From: Candidatus Absconditabacterales bacterium
GTDB taxonomy: Bacteria; Patescibacteriota; Gracilibacteria; Absconditabacterales; Absconditicoccaceae
Assembly (NCBI GenBank): GCA_937965925.1
Contig: CALCME010000068.1
Coordinates: 1 to 5,105, forward strand
Reading direction: 5' to 3'
Length of the DNA: 5,105 nucleotides
Shown here: positions 1 to 5,105 of the stretch, in pieces
Layout: each line of letters starts with the position of its first letter
Numbering within the stretch: position 1 is the stretch's first letter
Program-made: the position numbers and the translations under genes
The notes under the pieces: model-generated
What the model was told of the DNA's origin: nothing
The model's input: only the letters and a program-made list of their open reading frames with translations
Databases searched by the model: none

Positions 1-2
1 TT

Positions 3-1289
3 GATGATTTACAAGAGGCACAATATGACCAACTAGATACTGAATTCGAAAGACACGACGAGAGTATTGATGCACTATTTAATCAAATAGATGAGTCGAC
101 TACCGATGAGGAACTTGCTCGTATTCAAAAGCAAGCGAAACAAGAAATAGAAACTCATTATGGAAATATTGCTCCCTATGCAACGCAAGAGTGAAGACAA
201 CTTCTTGAAGAAGATAAAGCAATCTATCTTGAAGAAATCTCTGATCCTGAGATGGTGAACGAATTTCTAGATGGTGAATTCACTGACTATGAAAACGATG
301 ACGATGTTAATGTTAATGCAGGGTCATGGGGTGAAGATTCTGAAAATGATGACTATTACTCATTTGACGATCCATTCGAAAATCTCGTTGACAGTCAACG
401 AGACAGTCTAGAAGACGAATTTGAGAGACATGATAACACGATTGAAGCATTGATGGATGAATTTGAAGAAGTTGAATCAGACGAAAAGAAAGAAGAACTA
501 AGAACAAAAATGAAGTTAGAAATAGAAAATCATTTTGAACTCCTTGTTCCATACTCAACTGAAGAAGGAAAAGACCTGTTAGCTGAAGATAAAAAGGATT
601 ATTTAGCATATATTTCAGACAGCGAGTTTGATGAAAGCTTCTTCGAATGAAATGATCGGGATGAAGAAGAGAACTTTGAAGATGACGATCGAGAAGAAAC
701 TATCTTTTGAGAAGATCCTAACTGGGACGAGATAGACGCTGTTTTTGATCTCCATGATGAGCGTATTGATGATTTATTTAAACAACTTGAAGATCAGATT
801 GAGGCATGAGAAGAGGTAATTCAAACAAAGAAAGCACTTCTTGAACAAACTGAGAAAATGTATATTGACCTTGTGCCGTATAGTACACAAGAAGGGAAGA
901 CGATCTTGGATGAAGAGAAGGCTGACTTGCTTGATTATGTAGAGAATTTTGAGCAATACGAAGAGGAAGAGTACCAAGATGAGGATGGAGAGGGATATCC
1001 TGCATTGAAAGATCTCTCTGAAGTTGAATTAGAAACAGTAGATATACTTCGATCGACCCATGAAGATGCAATGGATGTGTTGTATGCTGCCCTCGAGGAG
1101 ACAGATGAAGCATGAGTAGATGCAATCAAGGAGAAACTTCTTGCTGAAATACAGGACGTTTACACGAAGCTCGTTCCTTATATATCTCTAGAGACATTGA
1201 GCTATCTTGAAGAAGAGAAATTAGACTACAAAAAATTTATAGAAGAAGAAGCAATCTATATGTGTTGCGGGAGAAGTGGGCATAAATAA
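3..1289 (+). CDS. Acidic four-repeat protein, 3' part (N-terminus outside window)
   Basis: This is one open frame of 428 codons from the left edge to TAA at 1287-1289, provided TGA is read as Gly (TGAs at 192, 648, 708, 807 and 1113). I do not recognise the family. The protein is extremely rich in Asp and Glu and has no visible membrane segment, but the true N-terminus, and so any signal peptide, lies outside the window. It consists of four diverged repeats. Each has a helix-like first part with a conserved His (codons at 54, 429, 753, 1059; pattern H-[DE]-x-x-[IM]-[DE]), then about 40 residues later a P-Y-x-[ST] block (174, 549, 876, 1176) and an L-x-E-[DE]-K-x-x-[YL] block. Variable acidic linkers join them. 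The C-terminus ends in a short Cys-Cys-Gly-containing tail. Only the sigma-factor gene follows, beyond a large palindrome. Function unknown; extracytoplasmic, cation-binding or protein-binding roles are all possible guesses. The coding call is secure. Confidence 0.9.
27..1244 (+). repeat. Four diverged ~70-residue protein repeats
   Basis: The repeat cores lie at about 27-242, 402-617, 726-944 and 1032-1244. Repeats 1 and 2 align without gaps at an offset of 375 bp; repeat 3 follows repeat 2 by 324-327 bp and repeat 4 follows repeat 3 by 300-306 bp. Shared landmarks are a His in the first half and Pro-Tyr in the second, spaced 117-123 bp apart. The linkers between cores are acidic and vary in length. 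Similarity is clear in protein but weak in DNA, so the duplications are old. Confidence 0.85.
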
Positions 1290-1294
1290 TTTAG

Positions 1295-1446
1295 ATGGCT
1301 AACGCAAACCCCCTTTTCACAGCAAGCTGTTTCATTTCCCCCTTATCAGGGGGATCCTTCCGGTTTTGTTTATCGAAACAGTTTTGTCTTCCCTGATAAG
1401 GGAAGTACCTTTGCTTTAGCAAAGGGGATGGGTTTGCGATAGCCAT
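1295..1446. repeat. Nested palindrome: long inverted repeat enclosing five hairpins
   Basis: The outer arms 1295-1311 and 1430-1446 pair over 17 positions with one mismatch (1302/1439). Inside are five perfect small hairpins in order: stems 1319-1323/1326-1330, 1337-1343/1348-1354 (7 bp, loop TATC), 1367-1371/1376-1380 (loop ATCG), 1388-1394/1399-1405 (7 bp, loop GATA) and 1408-1415/1418-1425 (8 bp). The layout is roughly symmetric about the central hairpin, and hairpins 2 and 4 contain reverse-complementary TTATCAGG / CCTGATAA. It lies between the acidic-repeat gene and the sigma-factor gene, ending 35 bp before the latter's ATG. It could be a miniature mobile or REP-type element, a bidirectional terminator, or a structured leader RNA of the sigma gene. 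I see no convincing target-site duplication. Confidence 0.8.
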
Positions 1447-1481
1447 ATCGTTTCTCCCTTCTGTTTTATTTCACCTTATCT

Positions 1482-2021
1482 ATGTCAGCTCAAGACCATC
1501 GAATTGTACAGATCCGTGCAGGAAACAAAGAAGTGTTTGCTGAGATATATGAAACATATTTCGATGAGATCTATGCGTATATTTGACGGAAAATTGATCA
1601 AACCAAAGAGGTTGAGGATCTTGTTTCTCATACGTTTTTTCAAGCATTTACTCATCTAGAGAAGGCCGTCTCTGGAGAGAGAGTAAATATCAGAGCACGA
1701 CTGTATAAGATCGCCTCCAATCAAGTTATCGATTATTATAGACGTCATCGTGAGGTAGATATACCAGAAACATTTGAGCTTCCGGATGAATCTACGACAG
1801 CTCTGGAGCAAGTAGAGACAGATCTGGTAACAGAAACGATCATGGAGCATCTGCGTGAACTAGGGGAAGAAATCCATGATATCTTCGTGATGAGATTCTG
1901 GCAACAACTTAGCTATGCAGAAATCTCTACGGTAAATGGAAAATCGATTGGTAATAATAAAAAGATCTATAGTAGAGCTTGTCAGAGCCTTCGTGATCGT
2001 TTTTCCCATCTTCGTTTATAG
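1482..2021 (+). CDS. ECF-type RNA polymerase sigma factor (sigma-70 family)
   Basis: The gene encodes 179 residues, the usual ECF size, with ATG at 1482 and TAG at 2019-2021; TGA at 1584 supplies Gly35. Region 2 covers about residues 15-92. Its region 2.2 segment EVEDLVSHTFFQAF (residues 43-56) and the 2.3/2.4 segment from Arg71 to Arg90, with LYKIASNQVIDYYRR, match the core-binding and -10-recognition parts of ECF sigmas. Region 4 covers about residues 124-175: LSYAEIS (143-149) starts the helix-turn-helix and ends in a RAxxxLR-like helix (165-171). There is no region 1 or 3, as expected for the group. The product would direct RNA polymerase to a small regulon. No clear Shine-Dalgarno precedes the ATG, and only 35 bp separate it from the large palindrome, so its promoter must lie in or before that element. 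The next gene probably encodes its membrane partner. The ECF subgroup cannot be assigned by eye. Confidence 0.93.
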
Positions 2022-2074
2022 CTCAAATTAACATGATTTCACAAATAATTCTTTAGTTTATTACTCCTACGCTC

Positions 2075-2533
2075 ATGACTAATCACTGACTCAATACTCA
2101 CCATCCATCACTTCAGAAAAAACCAAAAGTACCTTCTGCAGCGTTTAGAAAGAAAATGGATGCTCAGGTCTCTCATCGAATCGAACAAGACCAGAAAGAA
2201 CGCGAGATGAAAAAATCATCATGACTTTCTGTTTGGATCAAGAAAGTTCGTGGAGTAGGTATCTGAGTAGCACTCTGTGCATTCACTCTTTTTCTCTGAA
2301 GTCAGTTTATTTCTTCTCCTTGATCATCTTCTAGTATCACTGATTGAGAACAGGTTGCTGTAGTCGCTCCAGTTGAAGAGTCATCTAGAAAACAATTTAA
2401 GAGCAGTATCTCAGCTCAGCTAGAACAAAAAAAGATCGCAGCAGCGAATACTCCAGCCTTGCTTGCGTATACGAAGAATGCATGAGGAGTCTCTAAGTTT
2501 AAGAGGAAGATTGGGGTGAAGAAGAGGGGGTAG
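2075..2533 (+). CDS. Single-pass membrane protein, candidate anti-sigma factor
   Basis: The frame is continuous for 152 residues only with TGA as Gly (2087, 2222, 2264, 2297, 2321, 2345, 2483), ending at TAG 2531-2533. The N-terminal ~58 residues are hydrophilic and basic, with PSAAFRKKMDAQVSHRIEQ (residues 20-38) predicted helical. A hydrophobic segment, about residues 59-79, follows and contains GVALCAFTLFLG (64-75). A Ser/Gly-rich stretch and a moderately charged C-terminal part ending in a basic tail complete the protein. Positive charge before the helix suggests the N-terminus is cytoplasmic and the C-terminus outside. It starts 53 bp after the sigma-factor gene on the same strand with no terminator between, so co-transcription is likely. 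A short cytoplasmic helix before one membrane span, encoded beside an ECF sigma, is the usual anti-sigma arrangement, but no zinc-binding HxxxCxxC motif is present. The gene is convincing; the anti-sigma role is inferred from position and topology. Confidence 0.8.
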
Positions 2534-2632
2534 GGGGAGGAAACTTTAGACAGTCATTTCTGATCAGCACTCATAAGTTAGTATAGCATCGAAACGATAA
2601 TGTTCTTTACTTAGTTTGCTCATGCTTCTTTA

Positions 2633-2661
2633 CTTCTTTTTGGCATAGCCCCAAAAAGAAG
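2633..2661. repeat. 11-bp stem hairpin (CTTCTTTTTGG / CCAAAAAGAAG)
   Basis: The arms at 2633-2643 and 2651-2661 are perfectly complementary around a 7-base loop. A second copy of GCTTCTTT just upstream (about 2625-2632) can pair with part of the same right arm, allowing an alternative fold. The T-rich and A-rich arms lie between the two convergent transcription units, so a role in termination from either side is possible. A repeat-element origin is equally possible. Confidence 0.6.
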
Positions 2662-2662
2662 C

Positions 2663-2699
2663 AAAAAAACGCCTAGTCTCACGTGTCCCGCTCGGCGTT
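2663..2699 (-). terminator. Possible terminator of the toxin-antitoxin operon
   Basis: Read on the minus strand, AACGCC (2699-2694) pairs with GGCGTT (2673-2668) around a 20-base loop, and a run of seven T (2669-2663) follows. It lies about 90 bases after the antitoxin stop codon. The large loop and short stem make it weaker than a textbook intrinsic terminator; the neighbouring 2633-2661 hairpin may assist. Confidence 0.4.
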
Positions 2700-2791
2700 C
2701 GACAAATTTTCGATGACGTATAGTTTGGTAGCAGAACCCAACGGATAAGTTTTCTCTATTTTTTTCTTTGAAAAAGTCCTGTAAGTGTATT

Positions 2792-3466
2792 CTATAAAAT
2801 AACTTCTCACATACGTTCATCTCCACCTATAGTACATCATGACATAGGTTGTGTGGTATAGGTATATCTCATGATTTCAGATGAAGACATATGCCCGTAT
2901 TTTTCAATAATAATATCTAAGAATGCTTGTTCGTTTTTTTGTAATTCATTGTACTTCTTGATAGCAGGGGATTGGTAGGTATTTTCTTGTGATAAGAAGA
3001 CGTTATCTAATTGGTATATATCCTTATCGAAAGGTCATCGATTTCGTCTGATATAGTTCAATTCAGTAAGTTTCTGACCATTATTTTTTTGACTCCATTC
3101 GTAGTCTGAGAGATACAAGAGTTTCATGATTTTCAAAATATCGAGGTTTTCTATTTTTGTCATAAGGTATCCTGCTGTTTCGAGCATTTTCCATTTGATA
3201 TGTTGCTTGGTGAGTGTTCATATATCTACTTTCAGTACACTGGTAAGCTTGCTGAGCATATCCATACTTGGATTATAGTCTCCTGATTCTATCTCTGAGA
3301 TGATTGCTTGCGTTACTTTTGCTTCTTTTGCAAAAGCTGTCTGAGAAAGTCCTTTTCGTTTTCTTAGATGATAGATATTACTTCATAGAGCTAGTTTAAA
3401 AACTTGATCTGAATAATCAGATTTTACATGTTCTGCTCGAGATGGAATATGTTTTTTTATTGTCAT
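2792..3466 (-). CDS. Antitoxin: XRE helix-turn-helix plus Panacea (SocA-like) domain
   Basis: The protein has 224 residues, with ATG at 3466-3464 and TAG at 2794-2792; TGAs at 3385, 3220, 3037, 2839 and 2809 (minus-strand first bases) are Gly. Residues ~26-85 form an XRE-type DNA-binding domain: LRKRKGLSQTAFAKEAKV (34-51), then the recognition-helix segment TQAIISEIESGDYNPS (52-67). Residues ~108-215 match the Panacea domain: LKIMKLLYLSDYEW (111-124), then YIRRNRGPFDKDIYQL (138-153), where TGA encodes Gly144 of the conserved Gly-Pro. Panacea proteins neutralise many unrelated toxins, and the HTH fusion suits an operon repressor. The ATG overlaps the end of the toxin gene by 10 bp (ATGACAATAA), so translation is probably coupled. 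Toxin-first order resembles higBA. The family call is strong; neutralisation of this particular toxin is inferred from the operon. Confidence 0.9.
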
Positions 3467-3936
3467 TCTTTTTTGATTGGGAAGTAAAGAGAGATGTCTT
3501 GTATATCTGTGAATTTCCCTGTAAGGTAGTTGTCTCGGATCTTTTTTGCTTGGCATATATGATTCTTATATTCTTTTTCTATTTGTTTCTTCATTTTGGT
3601 GTCACTATATGCTTTTGGCTTTATGATATATCCAGACAGAAGACATATTTTGGGGGGAGATATTCATGCAATGATTCTTAGAAGTTGCTTCGATTGAGGT
3701 AATGAAATTCTAAACTCTATAATGTTATCTTCGAGGAGAGCTGTATTCGGTCTTCTCACATTCATGTTATCTTCAAGGAAGAGGAGAATCGAAGGTAGAA
3801 TCTTATCTAAGCATTTCTTTTCTATCTGGTCTTTTTTGATTCCAGTACTGTTTTCTTTTTTGATCTGCTGTAATATGCGTTCTATCAGATCAGCATCATC
3901 TTTGATTGTAGAAAGAATGCGCATATATGTTTTCAT
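3457..3936 (-). CDS. RelE/HigB-like (phage Gp49-like) toxin
   Basis: The gene encodes 159 residues, ATG at 3936-3934 to TAA at 3459-3457; TGAs at 3666 and 3465 encode Gly91 and Gly158. The first ~65 residues are helical and charged. The rest fits the Gp49/HigB fold of ribosome-dependent mRNA interferases: an IIEFRI strand (72-77), QLLRIIAG (84-91), ICLLSGYIIKPKAYS (97-111) in the place of the family's hydrophobic-strand-then-basic segment, then a helix KMKKQIEKEYKNH (114-126). A TTG at 3966 would add ten residues, but I prefer the ATG because the palindromic operator candidate lies between the two. At 159 residues it is longer than a typical ~110-residue HigB, mostly at the N-terminus. It is followed by the antitoxin with a 10-bp overlap. 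Exact subfamily and catalytic residues cannot be fixed by eye. Confidence 0.8.
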
Positions 3937-3940
3937 TGAA

Positions 3941-3963
3941 AGTAAATATATCTTATATATACT
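3941..3963. promoter_or_regulatory. 23-bp near-palindrome, candidate antitoxin operator
   Basis: Of 11 symmetric base pairs around the centre at 3952, nine match (mismatches at 3945/3959 and 3951/3953). The outer half-sites are AGTA...TACT. It begins 4 bp upstream of the toxin ATG, where a toxin-antitoxin autorepressor would bind, and the antitoxin carries a helix-turn-helix. Its AT-rich core contains the likely -10 element of the operon. Confidence 0.5.
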
Positions 3964-3983
3964 CAAAAAAATGATATATGCAA
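3954..3983 (-). promoter_or_regulatory. Possible promoter of the toxin-antitoxin operon
   Basis: On the minus strand TTGCAT (3983-3978) may serve as -35 and TATATA as -10 (3961-3956 with 16-bp spacing, or 3959-3954 with 18). The -10 lies inside the near-palindrome, so a repressor bound there would block RNA polymerase. AT-rich sequence makes chance matches common. Confidence 0.35.
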
Positions 3984-4026
3984 ATTATTATATGTTATTG
4001 CGTATTTTTATTCATTGTATAACTGA

Positions 4027-4563
4027 ATGGATTACTTAGAAATAGAAGAAATCATTGAATCTAGTGTGGTGAAAATCATAGCGTGAGATTGATTAGAGTT
4101 TAAAAAATCTAAAGAATTTACAGAATCTACTTGATTTTTCGTTAATATTTGAGATAGAAATTTTGTTATGGTAACGAAGCATTCAATTAAGGATGCGAAG
4201 ATAGTTAGACTAAAAAGATCAGAGAAATGTGTTATTGATATCTTCATGGATGATTTTAATCAATCGTTAGATTTAGATCTTGCCTTTAGTGAGGTTGAAT
4301 GTTTAAATGATAAATGTTTGCCTTCTTTATGAGTAGGCATTCCACTAGATAAATCTCAATGTGATGCTCATAAAACAATTAGCTATGATTTAAATTGAAG
4401 ATCGGTTGAGCTTTCTTGTAAATTTGATTGAGTTGTTAAGGATGACCTAAAAATGATCGAATGAATTACTTTTTTGTGATATCCGCAATCTGTAGATATT
4501 GAGATAGGGGAATCATTACGAAGAAAAGGATATGTTGCTAGATTTGTAAGTAAGGGAGAGTAA
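4027..4563 (+). CDS. Protease N-terminal ORF (His and Asp of the triad)
   Basis: This is the 178-residue 5' ORF that would be made if the internal TAA terminates. It starts with a short helical segment and the first strand, then STGFFVNIGDRNFVMVTKHS (residues 34-53). There His52 in VTKHS matches the trypsin TAxH position, and the preceding Gly36 and Gly42 come from TGA. Asp84 in DLDLAF (82-87) matches the DIAL-type Asp. YPQSVDIEIGE (152-162) belongs to the second barrel. It ends at Gly177-Glu178. TGAs: 4084, 4090, 4132, 4150, 4330, 4396, 4429, 4462, 4477. No Shine-Dalgarno precedes the ATG; a TTG at 4015 is in frame without an intervening stop. Alone it lacks the nucleophile and should be inactive. 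Confidence 0.75.
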
Positions 4564-4572
4564 AAAGGAGAT

Positions 4573-4899
4573 ATGTATGTTGATGCTCCTTCTTTTCCTG
4601 GTTCTTCTTGAAGTCCCGTTTGGATAATTGATTATTCTAAGTCATCTCAAATGGATTGGAATGTTTCAGACATTCAATTGAAAGTGAGTTTCGTATGAAT
4701 GCTTATTGAGGCTCATTATAATTCGGAAGATGAGAAAGAAGATAAGAAAGAAGATAAGAAAGAAGATAAGAAAGAAGATAAGAAAGAAGATAAGAAAGAC
4801 TATCCTAAGAATTATTATCTGAATTTATGATATGTTCTTTGAGTAAGAAGTATTGTAGCGGCAATAGAAAAATGACTGGAAAAAGAGAACATCAAATAA
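4573..4899 (+). CDS. Protease C-terminal ORF (Ser of the triad, KEDK repeats)
   Basis: This is the 3' continuation in the same frame after the TAA, starting at the first ATG (codon 183 of the joined frame), 108 residues to TAA 4897-4899. It opens with YVDAPSFPGSSGSPVWII, where Ser194 is the expected nucleophile and Gly195 is TGA (4609). The strand VSFVGMLIEAHYN (220-232) follows, then a KEDK tandem-repeat insert, then YYLNLGYVLGVRSIVAAIEK, the typical last strand and C-terminal helix. Other TGAs: 4696, 4828, 4840, 4873. An AAGGAG at 4565-4570 lies only 2 bp before this ATG, too close to be ideal. Independent translation would give a piece without His or Asp. Confidence 0.55.
4735..4794 (+). 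repeat. Five perfect 12-bp tandem repeats (AAAGAAGATAAG)
   Basis: Five identical copies sit head to tail, with partial matches on both sides. Each encodes Lys-Glu-Asp-Lys, so copy-number change keeps the frame. The insert lies in a loop between the strand after the catalytic Ser and the last strand of the protease barrel, forming a highly charged flexible segment. Perfect identity points to recent slippage. Confidence 0.95.
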
Positions 4900-5105
4900 G
4901 TTTATCTCTCTGCTCTTGTTACTCTATAAAGAAGACAAAGACTGCTTTCTAAATATCAAAAAAAATCTTAATGAGCACTTCGCTCATGTGAGCGAACCTC
5001 AAAAAAAATCGTAATCAATATGCTTAGATTCTAGGAAAAATATTGGAAGATATATATCTTTAAGAACATTAAACCTTTTGTCTCAATAATATCCCCTATG
5101 AACCC
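4900..5105. other. AT-rich tail with no confident gene
   Basis: No convincing gene is seen. On the minus strand one frame is open under code 25 from the right edge to a TAG at about 4930. However, it runs through two A8 tracts and a hairpin, so chance is the simpler explanation. The notable content is the repeat and hairpin at 4956-5015. Confidence 0.5.
4956..5015. repeat. Hairpin flanked by 17-bp direct repeats
   Basis: TCAAAAAAAATC(T/G)TAAT occurs at 4956-4972 and 4999-5015, 43 bp apart, with one mismatch. Between them, 4979-4996 is a palindrome (TTCGCTCA, loop TG, TGAGCGAA). With the A-runs on the outside, minus-strand transcripts would have T-runs after the hairpin but some 13 bases away, so it is a poor intrinsic terminator. 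It may be a small repeat unit or the footprint of an insertion. Confidence 0.65.

Larger units (their letters stand above)
2534..2791. other. Non-coding gap between convergent genes
   Basis: I see no credible gene on either strand under code 25. The region separates the membrane-protein gene (+) from the 3' end of the antitoxin gene (-). It contains two hairpins, at 2633-2661 and 2668-2699, described separately. The stretch from about 2620 to 2780 has the look of a dispersed intergenic repeat. Confidence 0.6.
4027..4899 (+). pseudogene. Trypsin-like serine protease interrupted by in-frame TAA
   Basis: One frame runs from ATG 4027 to TAA 4897-4899 (290 codon positions) with a single internal TAA at 4561-4563. 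The two halves form one trypsin-fold protease: His52 and Asp84 before the stop, and the nucleophile motif GSSGSP with Ser194 after it. Neither half alone has a full triad. TGA = Gly occurs at 14 positions, including Gly195 beside the catalytic Ser. No signal peptide is visible, so the protein would be cytoplasmic. The TAA is one base from GAA, AAA or CAA. The sequence on both sides is otherwise intact, so the lesion is recent, or the stop is read through, or it is a sequencing error. The gene is divergent from the toxin-antitoxin operon. Confidence 0.75.

Noticed and set aside
252..650. Acidic ORF starting at ATG 252 as an independent gene
   Set aside because: It is an internal piece of the long acidic-repeat frame; its apparent stop at 648 is a UGA glycine codon and the same frame is open upstream.
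858..1115. Acidic ORF starting at ATG 858 as an independent gene
   Set aside because: It starts in the middle of repeat 3 and ends at a UGA glycine codon inside the same continuous frame.
2620..2826. Minus-strand frame of about 70 codons past the antitoxin end
   Set aside because: It overlaps the antitoxin 3' end and then runs through hairpin sequence; the translation resembles no protein and is explained by the intergenic repeat-like region.
3998..4023. Plus-strand promoter TTGCGT / TATAAC for the protease
   Set aside because: The spacing is only 14 bp and the -10 would lie three bases before the ATG; not supportable.
3442..4039. Plus-strand open frames at 3442-3681 and 3722-4039
   Set aside because: They lie antisense to the toxin gene, have hydrophobic, low-complexity translations and match no family; the minus strand carries recognisable domains.
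4577..4627. Sixteen-residue hydrophobic peptide (MLMLLLFLVLLEVPFG) with AAGGAG six bases upstream
   Set aside because: The spacing is ideal, but the sequence is an out-of-frame reading of the protease active-site region, and the AAGGAG also encodes conserved-frame residues; most likely coincidence.
4735..4794. CRISPR-like array
   Set aside because: The repeats are contiguous 12-bp units without spacers and are translated in frame.
4930..5105. Minus-strand frame open from the right edge under code 25
   Set aside because: About 57 codons without TAA or TAG is not rare when only two stops exist; it crosses two A8 tracts and a hairpin and shows no motif.

Overview
The window reads coherently only if UGA is translated as glycine (genetic code 25). 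That code is known from the candidate phyla Gracilibacteria (BD1-5) and Absconditabacteria (SR1), so an AT-rich genome from one of these groups is the best guess. I count 34 in-frame TGA codons across six loci on both strands, and every real gene end uses TAA or TAG. Under the standard code most of these genes shatter into pieces. Under code 25 they become continuous and recognisable, and several TGAs fall exactly where a family has a conserved glycine.

Layout. Positions 3-1289 (+) hold the 3' part of a very acidic protein made of four diverged repeats joined by acidic linkers; it matches no family I know. Positions 1295-1446 hold a 152-bp nested palindrome: a long outer inverted repeat enclosing five small perfect hairpins. 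Positions 1482-2021 (+) encode an ECF-type sigma factor. It is followed at 2075-2533 (+) by a short single-pass membrane protein that is a plausible cognate anti-sigma factor. Positions 2534-2791 are non-coding and carry hairpins that probably terminate transcription arriving from the right on the minus strand.

Positions 2792-3936 (-) form a two-gene toxin-antitoxin operon. A RelE/HigB (Gp49-like) toxin comes first and overlaps by 10 bp an antitoxin that joins an XRE-type helix-turn-helix to a Panacea (SocA-like, formerly DUF4065) domain. A 23-bp near-palindrome directly upstream of the toxin start is a good candidate for the autoregulatory operator. Divergently, 4027-4899 (+) encodes a trypsin-like serine protease. 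Its reading frame contains an in-frame TAA between the His/Asp and Ser parts of the catalytic triad, and it has an in-frame 12-bp tandem repeat encoding KEDK. It is either a recent pseudogene or a readthrough case. The last ~200 bp are AT-rich and apparently non-coding, with a hairpin flanked by 17-bp direct repeats.

How the parts may work together. The sigma factor and membrane protein look like a signal-responsive transcription switch. The toxin-antitoxin pair and the protease share a 90-bp divergent intergenic region, so the antitoxin could repress both; such a pairing suggests a defence or stress-response accessory locus. This is inference from context only. The solid observations are the genetic code, the domain assignments of the sigma factor, toxin, antitoxin and protease, and the palindromic structures.
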